Source of the DNA: Candidatus Methylomirabilota bacterium
GTDB lineage: Bacteria > Methylomirabilota > Methylomirabilia > Methylomirabilales > Methylomirabilaceae
Reading direction: 5' to 3'
Length of the DNA: 64,000 bases
Assembly: GCA_003104975.1 (NCBI GenBank)
Contig: PQAM01000001.1
Location: 1-64,000 of the forward strand
Part shown: one piece after another, positions 32,250-41,451 of the stretch
How positions within the stretch are numbered: position 1 is the stretch's first letter
Layout: the number at the start of each line of letters is the position of its first letter
Translations under genes and position numbers: made by a program
The notes under the pieces: model-generated
Told to the model about the DNA's origin: nothing
The model's input: only the letters and a program-made list of their open reading frames with translations
The model's database searches: none

Positions 32250-33125
32250 CTACCGGAGTAGATAACTGACAGAGAGCGTTGAAGGCGGATAATAGCTCGG
32301 AATCTCAATATTCAATGAATTCAAACTGCCGCGTAGCAGGTCGACCAGGAGATTTCGACGCTTTCGCTCCTCGATAATTGCTGGTTTCCCACGGATTCCG
32401 GCTAACGCCCCGGCACGTTCGATGGCATCCTGAAGATTGCCGAGGTGGTCCACTAATCCGATCGACTGGGCCTCGCGTCCGCTGAAAATTCGCCCATCCG
32501 CGATAGCCTCGACCTTTTTACGATCGAGTCGCCTGCTCTTCGCGACGACATCAATAAACTGATCGTGAACGTCGTCGAGCATCCCCTGAAGGATCTGGCG
32601 TTCGGCCTCCGTCATTTCGCGGGTTGGGGATGCCAGATCCTTGTGCTGACCGCTCTTCACGACCACCGACTTGATGCCGATCTTCTGCATCAGGCCGGAA
32701 ATATTAGGAATCTGAAGTAACACACCGATGCTGCCGGTAATCGTACCGGGGTTCGCCATAATCAGGTCGCTGGCACTGGCAATATAATATCCCCCAGACG
32801 CTGCGACGCTCCCCATAGAGGCAACGACCGGTTTCTTTGCGGTCTCACGGGTCTTCAGAAGCTCTTCGTAGATCTCCTGGGATGGCGCCACGCCGCCCCC
32901 TGGGCTATTGATCCTCAGAACGATGGCCTTGACCGTCGGATTCGTTCGATGCTTTTCAAGTTGCTCGATAATCTCCTTGGAATCCAGGATGACGCCTTCA
33001 ACCGTGATCAGGGCGATCTTACTTCCCCCCATCCGCTCCCATCTGCCCAAGGAGAAAGCCAGACTGAATAAAAGCATCAGGCTACCGATGACTGTCAGGC
33101 TGACGACCAGCCATGTCCGCTTCAT
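32250..33125 (-). CDS. sppA: Signal peptide peptidase SppA (S49 family)
   Basis: The 291-residue protease has an N-terminal membrane anchor (WLVVSLTVIGSLMLLFSLAF), VLRINSPGGGVAPSQEI near residue 75 and the catalytic MGSVAASGGYYIASA near residue 105 (nucleophile Ser), with a Lys further on near residue 157. It is the short single-domain SppA form that cleaves remnant signal peptides in the inner membrane. It sits 14 bases after rpsA. Confidence 0.92.
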   Translation of the reverse strand: MKRTWLVVSLTVIGSLMLLFSLAFSLGRWERMGGSKIALITVEGVILDSKEIIEQLEKHRTNPTVKAIVLRINSPGGGVAPSQEIYEELLKTRETAKKPVVASMGSVAASGGYYIASASDLIMANPGTITGSIGVLLQIPNISGLMQKIGIKSVVVKSGQHKDLASPTREMTEAERQILQGMLDDVHDQFIDVVAKSRRLDRKKVEAIADGRIFSGREAQSIGLVDHLGNLQDAIERAGALAGIRGKPAIIEERKRRNLLVDLLRGSLNSLNIEIPSYYPPSTLSVSYLLR

Positions 33126-33139
33126 AGCCCCGCTCGCCT

Positions 33140-34876
33140 CTATCGCGCTTCGACCCCCTCTTCCTGACGATCCGGTGACGCCTGATCACTCGTAGCCTGA
33201 TCGGCCTTTTGGCTCGATGGGTCCTGGCTGTCCAGGTAGGCGCGAAGACTCAGCCCGAGTTTCCGCTCGGCGGGATCCAGCTTGATGATCTTAAGCCAAA
33301 GCTCCTGATCGATGGCGACGACATCCTCCGGCTTTGCGACCCGCTCATGACTGAGCTCAGAGATGTGGAGCAGCCCCTCGACACCGTCCTCCAATTCGAC
33401 AAAGGCGCCGAAATCGGTCAGACGTACGACCTTGGCCTTCACGTCCATCCCGACGCGATACTTGTCAAGGACGGTCGATTGCCAGGGATCGGGCTGGCTC
33501 TGCTTGAGACCGAGAGAGATGCGTCGGTTGGCCTTGTCGGTATGCAGAACCACTGCCTCCACCTTGTCCCCCCGTTTGAGAATCTCAGACGGATGGCGCA
33601 CCCGCTTGGTCCAGGACATATCTGAGACATGAATCAGCCCGTCGATCCCATCGTTCAGTTCGACAAAGGCGCCAAAGTCGGTCAGGTTCCGTACGGTTCC
33701 CTCGACCCGCATCCCTACAGGGTAACTTTCCTCGATCGACAACCAAGGGTTGGGCTCGATCTGACGAAGCCCCAACGAAATCCGCTTATTCGTCTTATCG
33801 ACATCCAACACCACAACCTCTATCGAATCTCCCACCGAGACGACCTTCGACGGGTGTTTGACCCGCTGTGTCCAGGACATCTCCGAGATATGAACCAGCC
33901 CCTCGATCCCCTCGGCCAACTCAACAAACGCGCCATAATCGGTCAGACTGATGACCTTGCCGCGAACACGGGAACTCACGGGAAACCGTTGATCGACATC
34001 TTCCCACGGGTCCTTCAAGCGCTGCTTATGTCCAAGCGACACTCGTTCCGCGGCCCTGTCGAATTTCAGCACAACGACCTCGATCTCGTCACCGACCGTA
34101 AAGAGCTCGGAGGGGTGACCGACACGGCCCCACGACATATCGGTGATATGCAGTAACCCATCCAGCCCGCCAAGGTCGATAAACGCGCCGTACTCGGTAA
34201 TGTTCTTGACCTTGCCCCGTATGATCTTCCCCTCCTCCAACGACTGCAAGGTCCTGTCCTTGAGCGTCCGTCGCTCTTCCTCGAGCAGTTCCCGCCGAGA
34301 CAACACAATATTGCCCCGGCGTTGATTCAGCTTGATGACCTTCATTGGGAAGCTCTTGCTGATCAACTTGTCGAGGTCGCGAACAGGCCGCAGGTCAACC
34401 TGCGAACCCGGCAGGAAGGCCCGGACACCGATATCGACCGTCAGTCCACCTTTGGTGCGGCCCAAAATGGTGCCCGTGACCACCTCGCCCTTCTCATACG
34501 CCCGTCGGATATCTTCCCAGATCTTGGTCTTTTCCGCCTTCTCTCTCGAGAGGACAATGAGGCCGTCGCTATCCTCTTTTTGCTCCAGGTAGACATCGAC
34601 CGCATCGCCGACCTTCACCGTGATTTCTCCGGAGGGCGTCTGGAACTCCTTGATCGGTATGGCCCCTTCAGACTTATAGCCGATATCGATCAGGACCATA
34701 TCGTTTCTGATCTCCAGTACGGTCCCTCTGACGATCTCCCCCTCAGTGATTTCCCTCAGGCTCTGGGCGTACAGATCGACCAGCTCCTGAGAGTGCTCCT
34801 GATCGGAAGGCTCACGATCCGGCGCCTCTGTCGATGTGTCAACAGCCTCTTCCGCCTTGTCCGTCTCAGACATCAT
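33140..34876 (-). CDS. rpsA: 30S ribosomal protein S1
   Basis: The 578-residue protein has six S1 RNA-binding domains; the last four carry near-identical GAFVEL...GLVHISEMSW-type cores, while the first two are more divergent (VLIDIGYKSEGAIP and LTVDIGVRAFLPG). It helps mRNA bind the small subunit. The N-terminal ~35 acidic residues and the Lys/Gln-rich tail flank the domains. ATG follows AAAAGGAGG. Cluster cmk-plsC-rpsA-sppA-ihfB is standard. A hairpin at 34906-34930 lies in its leader. Confidence 0.95.
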   Translation of the reverse strand: MMSETDKAEEAVDTSTEAPDREPSDQEHSQELVDLYAQSLREITEGEIVRGTVLEIRNDMVLIDIGYKSEGAIPIKEFQTPSGEITVKVGDAVDVYLEQKEDSDGLIVLSREKAEKTKIWEDIRRAYEKGEVVTGTILGRTKGGLTVDIGVRAFLPGSQVDLRPVRDLDKLISKSFPMKVIKLNQRRGNIVLSRRELLEEERRTLKDRTLQSLEEGKIIRGKVKNITEYGAFIDLGGLDGLLHITDMSWGRVGHPSELFTVGDEIEVVVLKFDRAAERVSLGHKQRLKDPWEDVDQRFPVSSRVRGKVISLTDYGAFVELAEGIEGLVHISEMSWTQRVKHPSKVVSVGDSIEVVVLDVDKTNKRISLGLRQIEPNPWLSIEESYPVGMRVEGTVRNLTDFGAFVELNDGIDGLIHVSDMSWTKRVRHPSEILKRGDKVEAVVLHTDKANRRISLGLKQSQPDPWQSTVLDKYRVGMDVKAKVVRLTDFGAFVELEDGVEGLLHISELSHERVAKPEDVVAIDQELWLKIIKLDPAERKLGLSLRAYLDSQDPSSQKADQATSDQASPDRQEEGVEAR

Positions 34877-34905
34877 ACCCGTTAGTTCCTCCTTTTATTA
34901 AGATT

Positions 34906-34930
34906 CCCACATGCGTGATGTGGGTTTTTT
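34906..34930 (+). terminator. Hairpin with T-run opposite the rpsA leader
   Basis: CCCACAT/ATGTGGG with a 5-base loop is followed by TTTTTT on the plus strand. As a terminator it would stop antisense transcription before it enters plsC; on the minus strand the same hairpin lies in the rpsA leader, about 30 bases before the start codon, where it could act in regulation. The plsC stop codon lies in the T-run. Confidence 0.45.
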
Positions 34931-35663
34931 ACTGCCTCGTTTCCTTCATCGGTATGGCCGATTCCGCCGCATACATTCTGTCGTCCCGCGACCATGGCCC
35001 CCTTTCCAACGACGCCTTCAGGGCCGCAATTCTGTCCATAATAACTCTACTGAACGTGGCGACTCGATCCTCTGTATGATCTCCCGGTTCCTCGGTAAAT
35101 TGACAGGGCGCACCGAATTTTATGGCGATGCGATAGGGTCTGGGAAACCATGCGCCCTTCGGGAAGACTTTACCCGTTCCCTGATGAAATGTCGGTATGA
35201 CCGGTGCGCCCGTACGTGCTGCAATCAGTCCGATTCCTGGTTTGGCGGGCCGCAGCTTCACGCCATCTCCGCGCGTCCCTTCCGGAAAGATTGCGACGAT
35301 CTCTCCCGCTGCCAGTGAGGAGGCCGCCAGCTTAAAGGCCTGCAGGTTGGTTCGATCCCGATTGACTGGAAAAGCGCCGAGTTGCCGAATCAGCCAACCA
35401 AATAGCGGGGAACTGAACAGCTCCTTTTTGGCCATAAAACGAACCGGGCGTCGAACCGCGATCCCGATGATAATCGGATCAATATAGCTTACATGGTTCG
35501 CCGCCACGATGCCCGGTCCCGTACGAGGGATATGCTCTTGCCCCTCGATCTGAAGCCGGAACGCGACCTTTGCGATACCGAGGCAGACAAGGCGAATCAT
35601 GCTGACGACACAGCGACCGATCGCCTTTTTCAGAACCCCGTCCCGCAAAAACACAGATCTCAT
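34929..35663 (-). CDS. plsC: 1-acyl-sn-glycerol-3-phosphate acyltransferase
   Basis: The 244-residue membrane-associated acyltransferase makes phosphatidic acid from lysophosphatidic acid. Motif I NHVSYID (HxxxxD type, residues ~53-59), motif II-like FPVNRDR and motif III FPEGTRGDG are present, along with an N-terminal hydrophobic stretch. An alternative start a few codons downstream would still keep all motifs. It lies between cmk and rpsA, a frequent arrangement. Confidence 0.9.
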   Translation of the reverse strand: MRSVFLRDGVLKKAIGRCVVSMIRLVCLGIAKVAFRLQIEGQEHIPRTGPGIVAANHVSYIDPIIIGIAVRRPVRFMAKKELFSSPLFGWLIRQLGAFPVNRDRTNLQAFKLAASSLAAGEIVAIFPEGTRGDGVKLRPAKPGIGLIAARTGAPVIPTFHQGTGKVFPKGAWFPRPYRIAIKFGAPCQFTEEPGDHTEDRVATFSRVIMDRIAALKASLERGPWSRDDRMYAAESAIPMKETRQ

Positions 35664-35708
35664 ATTATCGGATGACCTCCCGAAAACGCAAGCAAAAATT
35701 AAGGCTCC

Positions 35709-36437
35709 TCACGTCTTGTCTTCATGGATCCCCATCTTCCGCTGGATCTCCGCCTCCATCGCATCAACGACCTCGGCAATCGGCAGATCGCTGGTATCGA
35801 TCGTCACCGCCCCGTCGGCCTTTCGTAACGGTGAGGCGTGTCGATTCATGTCCCTGACGTCTCTTGCCTCGATATCCTTGACGAGTTCATCCATCTCTCG
35901 GACCGCACCGAGTGCCTGCGCATCAACGTATCGACGCCTCGCCCGCACCTCCAAACGCGCCGTGAGATAAAATTTCAGATCGGCGTCTGGGAACACAACC
36001 GTACCGATATCACGCCCGTCCATTACCACTCCGCCCTCTACGGCCATACGTCGCTGGTGCGCCACCATCACCTGACGAACACTCGGATGGGTCGAGATTT
36101 TCGAGGTCGCCTGTTCGACCCCACGCTCTCTGATCTGATGGCTGACGTCCTGTCCATCAACAAGAATCAGTTCTCGATCACCGGCAGCCTCAAGGACGAT
36201 AGAGGTCTCATCGGCCAGTTGTCGCAAGGCGCGTTCATCATTCAGGTCGAGACCCCTCTGCAGCGCCTTCCATGACAGCGCGCGATACATCGCCCCGCTG
36301 TCGATATACCGGTACTCCAACCGCTTGGCGAGCAGGCGAGCCACCGTACTTTTGCCTGCCCCGACCGGTCCGTCGATCGCGATAATCAGCCGGCCTATTG
36401 TACTTGGCAGTGGATCGTAATTCGTTATCTGCCGCAT
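35709..36437 (-). CDS. cmk: Cytidylate kinase
   Basis: The 242-residue kinase phosphorylates CMP/dCMP. P-loop DGPVGAGKSTVARLLAKRL near residues 20-38, YIDSGAMYRALSW, the NMP-binding insert and MDGRDIGTVVFPDADLKFYLTA are visible. It is eight bases behind aroA and is followed by plsC and rpsA. The first ~15 residues (RQITNYDPLPSTIG) are outside the usual family start, so initiation may be slightly downstream. Confidence 0.93.
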   Translation of the reverse strand: MRQITNYDPLPSTIGRLIIAIDGPVGAGKSTVARLLAKRLEYRYIDSGAMYRALSWKALQRGLDLNDERALRQLADETSIVLEAAGDRELILVDGQDVSHQIRERGVEQATSKISTHPSVRQVMVAHQRRMAVEGGVVMDGRDIGTVVFPDADLKFYLTARLEVRARRRYVDAQALGAVREMDELVKDIEARDVRDMNRHASPLRKADGAVTIDTSDLPIAEVVDAMEAEIQRKMGIHEDKT

Positions 36438-36444
36438 AGACCGT

Positions 36445-37773
36445 TCAACCCTCCGATAGTACCGCCGCCCCGGGCAGCACGGTATTCAGGCGCGTCCAGA
36501 AATCCGGGAATGAGCTGCCGACACAGGATGGATCGGAGATCGTGGTGCTCCCCTTGGCGGCCAGGCCCGCCACGGCCAGCGCCATCGCCATCCGGTGATC
36601 TCCCCAACTGTCGCAATGGCAGCCGGACAGGACGGCGCCCCCACGGATGTTCAAACCATCAGAACGTTGCTCAACCTCCACGCCCAACCGATGCAACTCC
36701 GTGGCAATGGCAGCGATCCGATCCACCTCTTTGACCCGAAGCTCCGTCGCATCCCGTATGATCGTCGTCCCCGAGGCCAGCGCAGCCGCCACTGCAAATA
36801 TGGGGATCTCATCAACCATCCGAGGAATCAGGGCCCCGGCCACCGCCGTCCCGTGCAATGCCTGGCTTCTGACACGCAGATCAGCCACCGGCTCACCGGA
36901 GACGATACGCTGTTCGCTGATCTCGATCCCCGCGCCCATCGCCTGGAGCGCCTCCAGCAGGCCGGTTCGTGTCGGATTCATCCCTACCCCCCGCAACAGA
37001 AGATCCGAACCCGGGATCACCAGCGCCGCAACCAGAAAGAAGGCGGCCGCCGAGAAATCCCCGGGAATATGAAGTCGAAAGGCGGGGATGCGCTTGATAC
37101 CGTCGACGGCGAGCTGCAACCCATTGCGGCGGATCGGGATGCCGACTGCGTCGAATATCCGCTCCGTATGATCGCGAGAGAGGGCCGGCTCAGTAACGGT
37201 CGTCTCACCCTCGGCAAAGAGGCCAGCCAGCAGGATCGCGGATTTCACCTGGGCGCTGGCGATCGGGCCGATATAGTCGATCGCCTGCAGTCGTGCGCCC
37301 CTGATGGCGAGTGGCGGCAGATTCCCGCCGTCTCGACCCAGGATGGTGGCCCCCATCGACCTGAGCGGCAGCGTCACCCTGGCCATCGGCCGCGCGCGCA
37401 GATACTGATCGCCCGTCAGCACGGTAAAGAACGGCTGCGCCGCCAGCACCCCCGCCAGGAGCCTCATGGTCGTGCCGGAATTCCCGACGTCCAGCACCTC
37501 CGTCGGTTCTTTCAGGCCGTACAACCCACCCCCGTGAATCTGCAGCCGTTCCCCATCCAGCTCTTCGATTGCGATCCCCATCGCGCGAAACGCCTTGGCG
37601 GTATCACAGCAGTCGTGGCTTCGCAGCGCACCAGTAATCTCCGTAACGCCGTCGGCCAACGATCCCAGGATAACCGCCCGATGGGTAATCGACTTGTCGC
37701 CCGGAAGGGTCAGTTCACCCTTCAACGGACCGACAGGATTGACCAGCATCCGACCTACACCGTTCGCGACCAT
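36445..37773 (-). CDS. aroA: 3-phosphoshikimate 1-carboxyvinyltransferase (EPSP synthase)
   Basis: The ~442-residue enzyme of the shikimate pathway transfers an enolpyruvyl group from PEP. Motifs: LTLPGDKSITHRAVILGSLADG near the N terminus, DVGNSGTTMRLLAGVLAAQP and, near the C terminus, WGDHRMAMALAVAGLAAKG. The open frame extends further upstream, but family alignment places the start at 37773 or at 37749 (MLVNPVG). It overlaps the end of miaA slightly. The sequence is of the class II type by motif style, but this is not certain. Confidence 0.93.
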   Translation of the reverse strand: MVANGVGRMLVNPVGPLKGELTLPGDKSITHRAVILGSLADGVTEITGALRSHDCCDTAKAFRAMGIAIEELDGERLQIHGGGLYGLKEPTEVLDVGNSGTTMRLLAGVLAAQPFFTVLTGDQYLRARPMARVTLPLRSMGATILGRDGGNLPPLAIRGARLQAIDYIGPIASAQVKSAILLAGLFAEGETTVTEPALSRDHTERIFDAVGIPIRRNGLQLAVDGIKRIPAFRLHIPGDFSAAAFFLVAALVIPGSDLLLRGVGMNPTRTGLLEALQAMGAGIEISEQRIVSGEPVADLRVRSQALHGTAVAGALIPRMVDEIPIFAVAAALASGTTIIRDATELRVKEVDRIAAIATELHRLGVEVEQRSDGLNIRGGAVLSGCHCDSWGDHRMAMALAVAGLAAKGSTTISDPSCVGSSFPDFWTRLNTVLPGAAVLSEG

Positions 37774-38738
37774 GTCTCCTCGATCCGTTCGACAAGTCGT
37801 TGGAGCATCTGCTTGCTGACCGCCGATCCCTCCACAGTCAGCCACTCAATCTCGTGTTGGTGACGAAACCAGGTGAGTTGCCGTTTCCCATATCGCCGGG
37901 TATCGCGCTTGAGCGAGGCGACCGCATCGTCAAGGTTGATCTGCCCCTGCAGGTGCTCGATCATATGACGGTATCCGATGGCCCGTAGCGATCTGAGGGT
38001 CCCGTTGTAGCCCTGATCGAGTAGCCCCCGAACCTCACGCAACAATCCCTGCGCCATCATCGCCTCGACCCGCGCATCAATCCGTCGGTACAGTTCCTGA
38101 CGATTCCGATCCAGGCCGTATTTCAGGATAGGCCCAGCGACGGGGCCGCCGTCGCGGCGTCCCTCCGCCCTGAGGGTCGAGATAGGGCGACCGCTTACAG
38201 CCGCCACCTCAAGCGCCCGCACGATTCGGGAAAGATCGTGAGGATGGATCGCTGCAGCCGCATCAGGATCGATGGTCTCAAGTCGTCGGTGCAGGATCGC
38301 AGACCCTGTTTCTGCCGCCTCGCGATACAGCAACTCCCGTAGGCGAGTTACCCCCCCTGGCCCATCGAACAATCCTTCAAGGAGTGCGCGTATGTACAGG
38401 CCGGTACCCCCTACCAGAATCGGAAGACGTCCGCGAGCGCGGATGTCGCCGACAGCGGCGGAGGCCAACCTCGCATATTCGGCCGCCGTGAAGGGCTGAT
38501 CAGGTCGAACGACATCGAGCAGGTGATGGGGAATGCGATCTCGATCCTGAGCGGTCGGCTTTGCGGTCCCAATATCGAGGCCGCGATAGACCTGCATCGA
38601 GTCCGCGGCAACGATCTCGCCATCTGCTCGCTCTGCCAGGGCCAGCGCCAAAGCTGACTTCCCGGATGCGGTGGGACCCGCCAGTACAATAAGCGGCGCA
38701 TGGCTCACGTGACGGTGGCCTCCTTCAACCAGTGGCAA
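37755..38738 (-). CDS. miaA: tRNA dimethylallyltransferase MiaA
   Basis: The ~327-residue enzyme adds dimethylallyl to A37 of UNN-reading tRNAs, giving the i6A that MiaB (13889-15199) then thiomethylates. P-loop LIVLAGPTASGKSALALALAE near residue 17, DSMQVYRGLDIGTAKP, PHHLLDVV and GGTGLYIRALLEG are typical; the RYGKRQLTWFRH segment lies in the C-terminal part. A GTG a few codons down (VSHAPLIVL) is an alternative start. Confidence 0.93.
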   Translation of the reverse strand: MPLVEGGHRHVSHAPLIVLAGPTASGKSALALALAERADGEIVAADSMQVYRGLDIGTAKPTAQDRDRIPHHLLDVVRPDQPFTAAEYARLASAAVGDIRARGRLPILVGGTGLYIRALLEGLFDGPGGVTRLRELLYREAAETGSAILHRRLETIDPDAAAAIHPHDLSRIVRALEVAAVSGRPISTLRAEGRRDGGPVAGPILKYGLDRNRQELYRRIDARVEAMMAQGLLREVRGLLDQGYNGTLRSLRAIGYRHMIEHLQGQINLDDAVASLKRDTRRYGKRQLTWFRHQHEIEWLTVEGSAVSKQMLQRLVERIEETWSRTV

Positions 38739-38815
38739 TCATTGCACATTACACTAAACCTCGAACGCAGCCAACCCCACCCCGACACCCGATACCCCAC
38801 ACCCTCATCACACGG

Positions 38816-39688
38816 TCACCGCGGCAGATCCAAGGCTTGCAGGATCTGAAGCGTCGCTTCAGCCTTGTTGAGCAGATAAAAGTGCAGGCCGGGGATTCCC
38901 GCATCAAGCAACTCGCGGCATTGCCGGATGGCGTACTGTACCCCCACGCTCACCTGCCCGGCAGGATCATCCCGGCAGCCATCCAACTCTGCAAGAAATG
39001 CTGCCGGGATCTTGGCCCCGCACATCGAGGTGATTCGCTGAATCTGACCCAGATTGATCACCGGAAGGATACCGGGAATCAGCGGGGCGGCAATCCCGGC
39101 TTCTCGATAACGACGACGAAAATCGAAGAAATCGCGATTATCATAAAAGAGCTGGGTAATGACGGCATCCGCGCCCGCATTCACCTTCCGCTTCAAATTC
39201 GCCAGATCGACCGCGGGACTCGGCGCCTCCTGATGCGTTTCGGGATAGCCCGCCACGGCCATACTGAAGTATGGGAACTCCTGTCGGATCAGGGCGACCA
39301 ATTCGTTGGCGTATCCCAGCCCGCCTTCAGGCCTTGTGAACCCGACCTCCCCCTTTGGGGGATCCCCGCGCAGGGCAACGATATTCTCGACACTCCGGTC
39401 GGTTGCCTCCTTCAGCCACCGTCGAATCTCCTCAACCGTCGACCCGACACAGGTCCGGTGTGCGGCGGTCGTCACACCGCACCGCTCGCGAATCTTCACC
39501 GTGAGCTCCAGCGTTTGATCTCGTGTCGAACCTGCCGCCCCATAGGTACATGACACGAAGGAGGGACGATAGACCATCAGGGTGTTCAGGGCGGAAAACA
39601 ACTGGACTTCCCCCGCCTCGGTCTTCGGGGGGAAGATCTCAAAGGAGAGGCCGAATCGACCGTGACCGTACAGATCGGCAATCTTCAT
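38816..39688 (-). CDS. metF: Methylenetetrahydrofolate reductase
   Basis: About 290 residues. The flavoenzyme reduces 5,10-methylene-THF to 5-methyl-THF for methionine synthesis and one-carbon flow. It begins MKIADLYGHGRFGLSFEIFPPKT and has the catalytic Glu in FEIFPPK, the THF/NADH-region VSCTYGAAGST, NIVALRGDPP and the FAD-binding ITQLFYDN. The frame is open further upstream to 39757, but that part is antisense-like sequence across a terminator. It is a single-gene unit after the ilvC terminator. Confidence 0.93.
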   Translation of the reverse strand: MKIADLYGHGRFGLSFEIFPPKTEAGEVQLFSALNTLMVYRPSFVSCTYGAAGSTRDQTLELTVKIRERCGVTTAAHRTCVGSTVEEIRRWLKEATDRSVENIVALRGDPPKGEVGFTRPEGGLGYANELVALIRQEFPYFSMAVAGYPETHQEAPSPAVDLANLKRKVNAGADAVITQLFYDNRDFFDFRRRYREAGIAAPLIPGILPVINLGQIQRITSMCGAKIPAAFLAELDGCRDDPAGQVSVGVQYAIRQCRELLDAGIPGLHFYLLNKAEATLQILQALDLPR

Positions 39689-39733
39689 CCGTACCACCGC
39701 CTGTCCATCTGCACACACCCGAAACAAATACAA

Positions 39734-39769
39734 AGGCCCTCGCCTCCATCCGCCCATCTGCGAGGGCCT
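39734..39769 (-). terminator. Intrinsic terminator of the ilvBNC operon
   Basis: Read on the minus strand, AGGCCCTCGC pairs perfectly with GCGAGGGCCT (10 bp, 16-base loop) and is followed by TTGTATTTGTTT. It lies about 70 bases after ilvC and before metF. Confidence 0.75.
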
Positions 39770-39837
39770 GTTGCGCCTATGAATCTTCAGCGAACAGTGT
39801 GTCTTTCTGAATCTTACTGATCGCTGATCGCTGACGG

Positions 39838-40842
<1,005 letters not shown>

Positions 40843-40863
40843 CACTCCTCCAATCCGTTATGC

Positions 40864-41451
40864 CTACTCGACGAGTCCGACTACCTTTTTGATCTCCGAT
40901 CCCTTCACAATCTCTTCAACCTGTTTACCGGCCGTCTTGCTCCCCCGGGTCATCACCGTCATGCCGGTGCGTGCAAACTCCTGGATGCCATACGGCTTGA
41001 GCAGTTCGACAAAGGCGTTCAGCTTGTCTTCCGCGCCGGTCAACTCCAGCATATACGATAGGGGCGCGACATCCACGACCTTGGCCCGAAAGATGTCGGC
41101 AATCCGGAGTATCTCAGCCTTGGCCTCCGGTTTGGCCTTGACCTTTACGAGCACCAGCTCACGCTCGACGAACTCCTCACCGGTCAGGTCGGTAACACGA
41201 ATCACATCGATGAGACGATTGAGCTGTTTCACCGCCTGCTCTACCACCGAGTCATCCCCTCTCACGACCAGGGTCATCCTGGAGATGGAGGGATCCATCG
41301 TCTCGCCGACGGTGAGACTGTCAATATTGTACCCTTTGGCGGCGATCAGCGCGGCGATGCGTGCCAGGACGCCTGCGTGGTTCTCGACCAGCAGGGTAAT
41401 GATATGACGCGCCTTTGCCTCCTTCGACATCGTCTTGGCCCGTTCGCTCAT
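40864..41451 (-). CDS. ilvN: Acetolactate synthase small (regulatory) subunit
   Basis: The 195-residue protein has an N-terminal ACT domain (HIITLLVENHAGVLARIAALIAAKGYNIDSLTVG) and a C-terminal half (VERELVLVKVKAKPEAKAEILRIADIFRAKVVDV) that activates the large subunit and confers valine feedback. The frame continues upstream but only as a shadow of ilvB; the ATG at 41451 overlaps the ilvB TGA by four bases. Often named ilvH in related genomes. Confidence 0.94.
   Translation of the reverse strand: MSERAKTMSKEAKARHIITLLVENHAGVLARIAALIAAKGYNIDSLTVGETMDPSISRMTLVVRGDDSVVEQAVKQLNRLIDVIRVTDLTGEEFVERELVLVKVKAKPEAKAEILRIADIFRAKVVDVAPLSYMLELTGAEDKLNAFVELLKPYGIQEFARTGMTVMTRGSKTAGKQVEEIVKGSEIKKVVGLVE

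Noticed and set aside
36595-37863. 422-residue plus-strand frame opposite aroA
   Set aside because: Antisense shadow of aroA, rich in Arg, His and Pro without recognisable motifs.
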